NCBI GenBank assembly: GCA_014361455.1
Contig: JACIVP010000011.1
Coordinates: forward strand, 1 to 40,194
Length of the DNA: 40,194 nucleotides
Direction of reading: 5' to 3'
Source: Candidatus Methanosuratincola sp.
GTDB taxonomy: Archaea; Thermoproteota; Methanomethylicia; Methanomethylicales; Methanomethylicaceae
Shown piece by piece: positions 17,210 to 23,705 of the stretch. The number at the start of each line of letters is the position of its first letter. Positions within the stretch are counted from its first letter, which is position 1. A program made the position numbers and the translations under genes. The notes below the pieces were generated by a model, which was not told the origin of the DNA, did not search any database, and worked only from the letters and a program-made list of their open reading frames with translations.

Positions 17210-17587
17210 TCAATACGTCTTGATCCCTGCTTCTGAAAGTGCCTTCCTGGCCTTGGCATCATCATCGACCTTGATCACCATCCTCCCCATATCCATCGTA
17301 TATGCATAGTCAATATTGATCCCCTTCTCGCCCAAGACCCTCACTGCGCTGTACATGTCTTTCAGGTCAATTATCATCACTTCAACAAGGTTCACCGCAG
17401 TATTGGCGTCCCTCAGCACCTCTGCAGCTTTTTCTGGGGCATCCAGTATGCACCTCACTATGCCATAATTGCCTGCCTCAGCAATCCCCATGGCAAGGAC
17501 TTTTATCTGGTTCCTTTCGAAGAGATCAATTATGCTTGAGAGCCTTCCTGGCTTATTCTCAAGAAAGATGCTAAACTGCTTGGTCAT
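17210..17587 (-). CDS. ACT-domain protein partner of phenylacetate-CoA ligase
   Basis: A 125-residue protein made of two tandem ACT domains. The first opens QFSIFLENKPGRLSSIIDLF with the glycine-containing turn typical of ligand binding; the second contains YSAVRVLGEKGINIDYAY. ACT domains bind amino acids or similar small molecules and regulate neighbouring enzymes. It lies ten bases downstream of the phenylacetate-CoA-ligase-like gene on the same strand, a pairing often seen in archaea and anaerobic bacteria, suggesting allosteric control of aryl-CoA formation. Nothing unusual in length or sequence. Confidence 0.85.
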   Translation of the reverse strand: MTKQFSIFLENKPGRLSSIIDLFERNQIKVLAMGIAEAGNYGIVRCILDAPEKAAEVLRDANTAVNLVEVMIIDLKDMYSAVRVLGEKGINIDYAYTMDMGRMVIKVDDDAKARKALSEAGIKTY

Positions 17588-17597
17588 AAAAATCCCC

Positions 17598-18890
17598 CTA
17601 AACCTTCCTTAGGTCTATTATCCTTTGAGCTTTTCCTTCACTTCTAGGGAGTGTCCTTGGCTCGGTGAGCTCGACTGCCACGCTTATGCTAAGGACGTCC
17701 CTGAGCTCCTCTTCTAGGCGCTTCTGAAGATCGACTATCTCGACCAGCCTATCGCTCTTGAAGTCCTCAGATACCTCAATCTTCACAAGCAGGCGATCCA
17801 GAGGGCCGTCCCTGTCGACGACAAGCTGGTAAAATGGGGTGAGCCCCTCGAAGCCCGCTATGACCTCCTCGATCTGGCTCGGGAAGACGCTTATCCCCCT
17901 GATCTTCAGCATGTCATCGGTCCTGCCTATTATCTTCTTTATCTTGGCATGTGCGATCCCGCATTCGCAGATCTCATCGTCGAGTATTGTTATATCTCTG
18001 GTCCTGTACCTGAGGAGCGGCATCCCATCCTTTTCAAGTGTTGTGACCACCATCTCACCCTTTTCCCCAGGCTCTAGCACCTCGCCTGTGTTCGGGTCGA
18101 TTATCTCGACGAAGTAATGGTCTTCCCAAATGTGCAGCCCGTTCTTTTTCCTGCACTCAATCGCGACCCCCGGTCCATTGAGCTCAGACATCCCGTATAT
18201 GTCGTGGGCAGATTGCAAGAACTCTTCCTCAAGAATCTTGCGGGTGCTCTCGGACCAGGGCTCTGCCCCCAATACGCCAATCCTCAGTCTGAGATCCCTC
18301 CTTGGATCTATCCCCTCTTCCTTTGCGCTCTCTGCCAGAAAGAGTGCATATGAAGGGGTGCAGGCAAGCACGGTTGCGCCAAGGTCCTTCATGAGCTTGA
18401 GCTGCCTCTTTGTGTTTCCTGTGCTCGCAGGTATCACCTTTGCCCCCAACCGCTCTGCCCCGTAGTGCAGCCCAAGTCCACCTGTGAAAAGCCCGTAGCC
18501 GTAGGATACTTGGACGACATCCTCGCTCGTAGCACCACAGATTTCAAGGCACCTCATGCTGAGCTCTGCCCACGCATCTATGTCCTTCTTTGTATATGCC
18601 ACCACAGTCGGGTTCCCAGTGGTCCCTGATGAGGCGTGGAGCCTGACGATCTTGGACATGTCGACCGATATCAACCCAAGCGGGTAGTTGTCACGGAGAT
18701 CAGTCTTGGTCGTAAATGGAATCTTCTTAATGTCATCAGGTCTGAAACTTGACAGGTCGATCCCCGCCTCATTTAGCCTTCTCCTGTAGAAGGGCGAGTT
18801 CTGGTAGACCCTTGATACGACTTCTTTTAGCTTCCTTGCCTGCAATTCCTTAATCTGGCTTTTGTTAAATTCATGCGCTCGGATGGACAT
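17598..18890 (-). CDS. paaK: phenylacetate-CoA ligase family enzyme
   Basis: A 430-residue ANL-superfamily adenylating enzyme of the PaaK type. Motifs are the nucleotide loop ASSGTTGNPTVV (about residues 87-98), YGMSELNGPGVA (about 230-241), RTRD (about 300) and the hinge region IIGRTDDMLKIRG (about 325). Such enzymes activate aryl acids (phenylacetate, indoleacetate or related) to CoA thioesters via an acyl-AMP. In anaerobic archaea they usually serve aromatic amino acid metabolism. The ATG at 18890 begins the standard N-terminus. The ACT-domain gene follows after ten bases. It is divergent from the radical SAM gene, with a 118-base shared control region. Confidence 0.9.
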   Translation of the reverse strand: MSIRAHEFNKSQIKELQARKLKEVVSRVYQNSPFYRRRLNEAGIDLSSFRPDDIKKIPFTTKTDLRDNYPLGLISVDMSKIVRLHASSGTTGNPTVVAYTKKDIDAWAELSMRCLEICGATSEDVVQVSYGYGLFTGGLGLHYGAERLGAKVIPASTGNTKRQLKLMKDLGATVLACTPSYALFLAESAKEEGIDPRRDLRLRIGVLGAEPWSESTRKILEEEFLQSAHDIYGMSELNGPGVAIECRKKNGLHIWEDHYFVEIIDPNTGEVLEPGEKGEMVVTTLEKDGMPLLRYRTRDITILDDEICECGIAHAKIKKIIGRTDDMLKIRGISVFPSQIEEVIAGFEGLTPFYQLVVDRDGPLDRLLVKIEVSEDFKSDRLVEIVDLQKRLEEELRDVLSISVAVELTEPRTLPRSEGKAQRIIDLRKV

Positions 18891-19008
18891 ACTGGTCAGC
18901 GGAGATTATGGTGCGGATCAATTTTATTCCTTTTGGGTAAAAAATCTCGACCATCCTTTAGCTCTATATTAAAATATCTTCTTTCCTAAGATAATAAGGG
19001 GGATTTGA

Positions 19009-20391
19009 TTGCATATCGTTCTAATCAACCCTCCTACACGCCAGAGTTATGAGATACAGTCAGTCTTGGGCATAAATGCACCGCCTCTGGGGTTGGCTTA
19101 TATTGGTGCAGTTTTGGAAAGGGACGGACATAATGTGACAATCATTGATGCACCCATTTCATGTGACTCAAAAAAGAGCGTGATTAAAAAATTACAATCC
19201 ATGGAAGTTGATGTGATAGGTGTTACATCAATGACGCCTAACATTGGTGATGCTGTGAGTTTAATCACAGAGATTAAAGAAAAAATGCCTTGGGTAATTA
19301 CAGTACTTGGTGGATGTCACATCACGTTCCTCCCGGAGGAGACAATGGACGCATGTCCAGCCATTGACATAGGGGTTTTGGGCGAAGGGGAAGTCACCAT
19401 GCTTGAGCTCGTGCACAAGATCGAGGACGGGGAGCCCTTGGACGATGTCGACGGTCTTGTGATCAGGGATGGTGGGAAGATCAGGAAGACCCGCCCAAGG
19501 CGGCTGATCGAGAACCTTGACAGTCTCCCATTCCCAGCAAGGCACCTCCTGCCAATGGAAAAATACACCGCACTGGGAGAACAGGCGCCGCTCGGCAATG
19601 TGATGACGAGCAGGGGTTGCCCGTTCAGGTGCACCTTCTGTTCCTCGTCGAGGATCTTTGGAAGCACCTTCCGCGCGAGAAGCGCCGAGAATGTGTGCGA
19701 AGAGGTAAGCGAACTAGTTGAGAAGTATAAGATCAATTTCATTGAATTTACAGACGATACATTTACAGTAAATAAAAAACGGTCCTTCAAATTGGCGGCC
19801 CTCCTCAGGAAGCTAGACGTATCCTGGGCATTCGGGTCGAGGGTCGATTTGATCTCTGAGGAGCTCCTGCGCGCATTCAGGCGTTCTGGGGCGTTGGTGT
19901 TTTACATGGGTATCGAGTCTGCCTCGGAGAGGGTGTTGAAGTTACTGAAGAAGGGAATAAGGCTAGAACAGGTCAGGTCGGCCATAGCCTCCGCCAAGAA
20001 GGTAGGCTTGGAGACCGTAGGATCATTCATAATCGGGACCCCTGGCGAGAGGAAGGAAGATGCTTTGGAGACCATCCGATTCGCAATTTCCTCAGGCATC
20101 GACTATGCCCAGTTTACGGCGATGACCCCGTACCCAGGGACAGAAGTCTACGAGCTTGCGAAGATGAACGGACTCTTGGAGACTGAGGACTGGTCCAAGT
20201 ACACTACGATAAAGCCGGTGATGCACACTGCCGAGCTGACTTCCGAAGAGATCGGTTCGCTCGTCTCAATGGCCTACAGGCGGTTCTATCTGCGACCGAA
20301 GTTTTTTGTGATGCAGGTCGCCAAGAGGCGAGTCATGATGCTAAGACCCATTCTAAGGAGGTTTCTGGCAAGGAGGAAGAGCTGGCAATGA
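19009..20391 (+). CDS. B12-binding-domain radical SAM enzyme
   Basis: A 460-residue enzyme of the cobalamin-dependent radical SAM class. The N-terminal 140 residues form a Rossmann-like B12-binding domain (LINPPTRQSYE at the start, PPLGLAYIGAVLE, GVTSMTPN, VLGGCHITFLPEE). The radical SAM cluster motif is CPFRCTFC (CxxxCxxC) after TSRG at about residue 200. Then come EFTDDTFTVN and MGIESASERVLKLLKKG, with the C-terminal part ending in a basic helix. Family members methylate or rearrange unreactive carbons on lipids, cofactors or peptides; the substrate cannot be told. The start is a TTG at 19009 behind AAGGGGGA; no ATG is available nearby. Transcribed divergently from the CoA ligase. Confidence 0.88.
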   Translation: MHIVLINPPTRQSYEIQSVLGINAPPLGLAYIGAVLERDGHNVTIIDAPISCDSKKSVIKKLQSMEVDVIGVTSMTPNIGDAVSLITEIKEKMPWVITVLGGCHITFLPEETMDACPAIDIGVLGEGEVTMLELVHKIEDGEPLDDVDGLVIRDGGKIRKTRPRRLIENLDSLPFPARHLLPMEKYTALGEQAPLGNVMTSRGCPFRCTFCSSSRIFGSTFRARSAENVCEEVSELVEKYKINFIEFTDDTFTVNKKRSFKLAALLRKLDVSWAFGSRVDLISEELLRAFRRSGALVFYMGIESASERVLKLLKKGIRLEQVRSAIASAKKVGLETVGSFIIGTPGERKEDALETIRFAISSGIDYAQFTAMTPYPGTEVYELAKMNGLLETEDWSKYTTIKPVMHTAELTSEEIGSLVSMAYRRFYLRPKFFVMQVAKRRVMMLRPILRRFLARRKSWQ

Positions 20392-20424
20392 ATCATGTCT
20401 GAAAGCCCAAGGGATGCAGACTGA

Positions 20425-20970
20425 TCAGCCACCAATCGACCTGATCAGCTCTTCCCTCAAGTTCTTCTGCAGGCTTTGCTGGTACGCGCCCACAACCTTC
20501 GAGGACTTCTGGCCTAGGATCCTCCGGCAGATCGCAGGATCATGCACCGTCTCAAGTACTCTGAGGGCAAAGGCATGCCTCCAACCGGCTACCCTGAGCC
20601 TCCTCCCAAGGATCATCTTGGTGTATTTGTGGTTAATGTTGAGGACCTGACGTCGGCTCAGGTCGAAGAGTTTCTCCTCTCCCCTCTTGTCCTTTGCGTA
20701 TTCTTTCAGGTAAGGGAGTATGGATGGCATTATCAATATCTCGCGCCCAACTTCTCCTGAACCCATGCGTATCACGCCGTTCTGGAAGTCGATGTCCCCT
20801 TTCCTTATCAAGAGAAGCTCGGAGGTTTTCAGCCCTGTCGTTGGATAGATGCTCATCAGCACAAAGTCCCTGAGGCTGATCTCCTTCTTCCTGTAAAGGG
20901 TTCTTATTCTGTCCAAGAACTCGCCCACTTCCGACCATGTAGGGACGTCATCAAGTTTCAGCTTTACCAT
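20425..20970 (-). CDS. degenerate tyrosine recombinase paralogue (probably inactive)
   Basis: A 181-residue catalytic-domain-only relative of Xer/integrase recombinases, clearly a paralogue of the gene just upstream (shared LFDLSRRQVLNI segment and similar length). Most active-site residues are changed. The first Arg is Lys in TGLKTSE (K48), the HxxR histidine is Ala in AGWRHAF (A128, R131 kept), and the second His is Gln in LGQKS (Q154). The beta-hairpin Lys is not apparent. The tyrosine position is still Tyr (Y163). The reading frame is intact and codon use is like the neighbours, so it is not simply decaying. A DNA-binding or regulatory role is possible. It lies 36 bases behind the intact copy. 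Confidence 0.75.
   Translation of the reverse strand: MVKLKLDDVPTWSEVGEFLDRIRTLYRKKEISLRDFVLMSIYPTTGLKTSELLLIRKGDIDFQNGVIRMGSGEVGREILIMPSILPYLKEYAKDKRGEEKLFDLSRRQVLNINHKYTKMILGRRLRVAGWRHAFALRVLETVHDPAICRRILGQKSSKVVGAYQQSLQKNLREELIRSIGG
20636..20660. repeat. 25-base direct repeat, copy in the degenerate recombinase
   Basis: A perfect 25-base match to 21221-21245 in the neighbouring intact recombinase gene, encoding the shared DLSRRQVLNI segment. Flanking sequence is much more diverged. This indicates gene duplication with local conservation or gene conversion. Confidence 0.8.
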
Positions 20971-21006
20971 TTCGATTACCGTGATCCTTTCCTTTTATTA
21001 ATCCAA

Positions 21007-21570
21007 TCAGCCGATCTTTATTGCGTCGGAAATCTCTTTCATGCGGTCACCTATCGTGAAGTCGAGGTAGATCTTGACAGTTTCCAGCCTGGAGTGGCCT
21101 ATAAGCCGCCTGCATAATTCGATATCCCTAGTCTTCTCGAGGATCCTGATTGCATATGCGTGGCGCAAGGCATGACTCCTAATCCGCCTCCCCAGGAACC
21201 TCTGCGTGTACCTGTGAGTTATGTTGAGGACCTGACGTCGGCTCAAGTCGAATACCATCTCGCCCTGGACGTCCTTGACGTAGTCCCTGACGTACGCCTT
21301 CAGATCCTGGCTGAGTATCGTCTGTCTTGCAAACTCATCCTTCTTCTTGAGCTGGGTTATCATGATGATGTTTGTGCCGAAGTCAAAGTCAGACTTCTTT
21401 AGGAGCAGAAGCTCGGATGTCCTCATCCCTGTCGTTGCCAGCAGGCCAACGATGCAGAGGTCTCTGAGCGGAATCTCCCCCTGCTTGTACGCCTTCATCA
21501 TCGAGCCGATCAGGAGTTCCACCTCTTTCCAGGACGGCACGTCCCTCAGCTCCAGCCTCTGCTTCGGCAT
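21007..21570 (-). CDS. tyrosine recombinase, catalytic domain only (Xer/integrase-like)
   Basis: A 187-residue tyrosine recombinase with all catalytic residues in place: R50 in TGMRTSE, Lys in the LKKKD hairpin (75-77), H133 and R136 in HALRHAYA, H159 in LIGHSRLE and Y168 in KIYLDF. It lacks the N-terminal arm/core-binding domain of full-length Xer proteins (about 280-300 residues). Such short forms are known in archaeal integrase families, where they act in site-specific recombination; XerA-like dimer resolution or a resident mobile element are both possible. It is the third gene on the minus strand after thiW and the P-loop ATPase, with a 48-base gap holding a TATA-like TTTTATA. It may therefore have its own promoter. 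Confidence 0.85.
   Translation of the reverse strand: MPKQRLELRDVPSWKEVELLIGSMMKAYKQGEIPLRDLCIVGLLATTGMRTSELLLLKKSDFDFGTNIIMITQLKKKDEFARQTILSQDLKAYVRDYVKDVQGEMVFDLSRRQVLNITHRYTQRFLGRRIRSHALRHAYAIRILEKTRDIELCRRLIGHSRLETVKIYLDFTIGDRMKEISDAIKIG
21221..21245. repeat. 25-base direct repeat, copy in the intact recombinase
   Basis: Second copy of the repeat at 20636-20660, identical over 25 bases. The surrounding paralogous sequence is far less similar. Confidence 0.8.
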
Positions 21571-21618
21571 CGCATTCCCCTTTTCTCTACCATCTCGCCT
21601 CAGAGGTATAAAATCTTT

Positions 21619-22176
21619 TCAAAGGTCCACCACAAGATCGAACAAATCAATCAGCTGTTCAATTCGGATCTTTTCCCTCGCGTTTATCCCTGATCCCTTG
21701 TCGTCAAAGAAGTTCCCAGAGTAGGCAGTGCCCACAAATGTCTTTGCCATACTGATGGTCGCCCTGATCAGTTCAGTTTTCCCGCATTGGAGATAAATCG
21801 TCAGGTCGTTCACAAAAAGCACTGGCGTGGGGGACTGGACGTACTGCATCAGGCACGGCTCGAGCGCCTTTGCATTCCACATTGCAAGCCGGATTACCTC
21901 CTCTCCAGTGGCACCATCGAGGCGCGGTGCATAAACCCGGGTCGGCGAGATGTACCTCGATATGCTAGGGGCTTGAATGTTGAGCTTCCCACCCACCTTT
22001 ACGCTACCGGCCAGCCGCGCCTCCGGAGCCATGTCGATCACTGTTATCGCCTCCCCCCCTTCTACTCCTGCCGCCTCATCGAGGAGCCCTTGGAGCAGCT
22101 TGGTCTTTCCAAGCCCGATCTCCCCGCGTATCAGCGCTTTCTTCCCAGCGACGGCCGAGTAGCTAATTGCCTTCAA
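21619..22176 (-). CDS. P-loop ATPase of unknown function, thiW operon
   Basis: A 185-residue protein with a clear Walker A motif, GEIGLGKT (residues 18-25). A Walker-B-like strand AITVIDMAPE follows (about 43-52) and a second hydrophobic strand ends in D (PVLFVNDLTIYLQ, about 118-130). It lacks the LSGGQ signature, Q-loop spacing and H-loop of ABC transporter ATPases, so it is not a normal energizing subunit for the S-component beside it. The start overlaps the end of thiW by 14 bases, which implies coupled translation and control by the same TPP riboswitch. I cannot name the family. A role in thiamine-precursor handling is inferred only from context; an NTPase or small-molecule kinase are alternatives. 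Confidence 0.7.
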   Translation of the reverse strand: MKAISYSAVAGKKALIRGEIGLGKTKLLQGLLDEAAGVEGGEAITVIDMAPEARLAGSVKVGGKLNIQAPSISRYISPTRVYAPRLDGATGEEVIRLAMWNAKALEPCLMQYVQSPTPVLFVNDLTIYLQCGKTELIRATISMAKTFVGTAYSGNFFDDKGSGINAREKIRIEQLIDLFDLVVDL

Positions 22177-22744
22177 TTATTCTCCTCCTCTTTAAAGCTA
22201 GGACGACTAGATACCCCATGACAGTCCCGGGTATGCTGCCCATCAGGAAAAAGACCGTGAAGAGCTGCCACTGCGCGCTCAGACCAAGAAACGGGTGGAA
22301 TGGGGATGATCCAATGACTGGGGCCACCAAGAAAGCACTCAGCAATGCTCCAAGTGTCGTCCCCAACGGTTCTGTAAAGGCTGCCATCTCGCTTCGAACT
22401 AGGTACTTGTAGGCTACACCGACTGCTATTGCGCCTGGGATCCCTCCTGGGATCGCAAAAAAGGTCCCTGTGCCAATCCCTATCCTGATGATCCCTATCA
22501 GTCCCGCTACTACACCTGCATTCACCGGGCCGAGCATTATCCCGGCAACAACGTTTATCATGTGCTGGAAAGGAAAGACCCTCGTCGGCCCTAAAGGGAA
22601 TGCACCCGGAAAAATCGATAGCGCGACTCCAAGCGCAACAAATATCGATGCCAGAACTATCCGGTATGTCGGGGTTCCGGGATAGATTATTTTTTTGTTT
22701 TTATTTCCACCGCTATTTTCAAAAGTCTGGTCTTTTGACACCAA
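22163..22744 (-). CDS. thiW: ThiW, S-component of a thiamine-precursor ECF transporter
   Basis: A 193-residue membrane protein with about five to six hydrophobic helices. It matches the ThiW family: FPLGPTRVFPFQHMINVVAG (about residues 50-69), the long GVVAGLIGIIRI segment, FFAIPGGIPGA and the conserved GSSPFHPF loop. ThiW is thought to bind a thiazole or other thiamine precursor and to work with ECF-type ABC subunits, which are not found in this window. The TPP riboswitch directly upstream supports the role. The start is a TTG at 22744 (or the adjoining GTG at 22741), with GGAGGG about ten bases upstream that is also the 3' end of the riboswitch. The first 20 residues are polar. Confidence 0.88.
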   Translation of the reverse strand: MVSKDQTFENSGGNKNKKIIYPGTPTYRIVLASIFVALGVALSIFPGAFPLGPTRVFPFQHMINVVAGIMLGPVNAGVVAGLIGIIRIGIGTGTFFAIPGGIPGAIAVGVAYKYLVRSEMAAFTEPLGTTLGALLSAFLVAPVIGSSPFHPFLGLSAQWQLFTVFFLMGSIPGTVMGYLVVLALKRRRIIEGN

Positions 22745-22748
22745 TTGA

Positions 22749-22843
22749 CAGATCCCTCCGCTGGCATTACCCAGGTCAGGTTCAAAGGGTCGGCAACGGA
22801 TCCAGTTGCCCTCTCAGCCCCTTTCCAAGAAGCTCCCCCTTGC
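22749..22843 (-). ncRNA. TPP riboswitch (THI element)
   Basis: On the minus strand the leader carries the full set of TPP-aptamer landmarks in order: GGGGAGC near 22838, GGCUGAGAGG near 22818, a 6-base stem GGCAAC/GTTGCC, the signature CCUUUGAACCUGA, CUGGGUAAUGCCAG and AGCGGAGGGA near 22757. It binds thiamine pyrophosphate and shuts down the downstream gene. The 3' arm supplies GGAGGG just ahead of the thiW TTG, so ligand binding could directly hide the ribosome binding site. A TATA box 26-30 bases before the aptamer means the transcript begins practically at the aptamer. Confidence 0.95.
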
Positions 22844-22863
22844 ATGCTCCAAATTTTTCGTAA

Positions 22864-22872
22864 GTTTATAAG
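22864..22872 (-). promoter_or_regulatory. TATA box of the thiW operon
   Basis: CTTATAAAC on the minus strand, centred about 26 bases upstream of the first base of the TPP aptamer. This is the standard distance from an archaeal TATA box to the transcription start. Confidence 0.6.
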
Positions 22873-22959
22873 TGTTGCTATTACCAATTTATAAATGGAC
22901 AAGTCTGTTGTTTTGAGTCGCCACATATTATAATTTAGGATTAAAGTATGCTTATTTAA

Positions 22960-23112
22960 ACAATTAGTTTTACAAAAACAAAGATTAAAATTTTTTAATA
23001 TTATGTTTATTTTATATAAATTAATTTTGGTGCTGACCAGAAAATAAAAAATCTATTTTTTATAAATTAAATAATTATAATTTATTTTATAAAAATGATA
23101 TTAATTATTACC
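22960..23112. other. extremely AT-rich tract
   Basis: About 150 bases that are almost pure A and T, broken only by a short GGTGCTGACCAG near 23028-23039. No reading frame is plausible. It lies between the thiW promoter and the GC-richer hairpin island. It may be a duplex-unwinding region, or simply promoter and terminator sequence. No repeats of clear unit length were seen. Confidence 0.6.
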
Positions 23113-23145
23113 ATTGATTTGACAACTACCTCTTACCATCAGTCT

Positions 23146-23482
23146 GCGCACGCCCAGTGGAACCGCGCCTTTTCCGGAATTACCCTGTGAATTCTTGATG
23201 GCTGTCAGATGAGAGAGCAATATCTGGACGCAGGGATGCTACAGGTGCCGCGATCTGGTTCCAGATGCCCTGCTCTTCCCGCAGAAGCCATTCGATTGCC
23301 ATTCTGCGGTGCGTACAGGTCCATTTCCCATTCTAGGCAAGATTGGGAAATGGTGCAATGCTGGGAATTGCTAGATTTTTTCTCTATAATTTCTTTTTAT
23401 GGAAAAATTGGGAAATAAAATCGTCTCAGAGCGGGTTACCCTCTGCAAAAGAGTGGGCGTGCCCGGTTCCCAGAGAAGTTAA
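23146..23482 (+). ncRNA. candidate structured RNA or origin-like element (strand uncertain)
   Basis: A GC-richer island of about 335 bases inside AT-rich sequence, with no plausible gene but many perfect stems. The ends pair: GCACGCCCA (23148-23156) with 23454-23462. Between them are GAATT/AATTC (23177-23194), CAGAT/ATCTG (23206-23226), GCAGGG/CCCTGC (23230-23273) enclosing ATCTGGTTCCAGAT, CCGCAGAA/TTCTGCGG (23279-23309), a 10-base CCATTTCCCA/TGGGAAATGG (23321-23353), and GCAAT/ATTGC (23355-23371). I do not recognise RNase P, SRP, tmRNA or a known riboswitch. The alternative is an origin: CCCAGTGGAACCG at 23153-23165 resembles the archaeal origin-recognition box, and a long AT-rich tract adjoins. 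Confidence 0.5.
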
Positions 23483-23705
23483 TTTCATTAGAATCAAAAA
23501 TTTAAATCACTAATTTAATACTAATATTTAATGCTTTTTAGGTAAACAGCGCTTATGCCAGAACTCTGCATTCGCACTCTGTAAATTTGTTTACTATTGG
23601 CTGTGGAATCTAGATCTAAATGCAAGAACTATTGGCATCTGTCATCTTGAAATATTGTCTTGAAAACCATAAATTATTATATTACATAAACCACCATTAA
23701 CACAG

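Noticed and set aside
22163-22744. BioY-type biotin transporter
   Set aside because: General S-component topology is similar, but the conserved segments match ThiW and a TPP riboswitch precedes it.
23146-23482. RNase P RNA or SRP RNA
   Set aside because: I looked on both strands for the universally conserved RNase P segments and the SRP GGAA-tetraloop/AGCAG region and did not find them. The multi-hairpin layout also differs from the rod-like SRP RNA.
23146-23482. Cobalamin riboswitch
   Set aside because: Neither a proper B12 box nor the other core segments are present; a CCACTG-like string on the minus strand is isolated.
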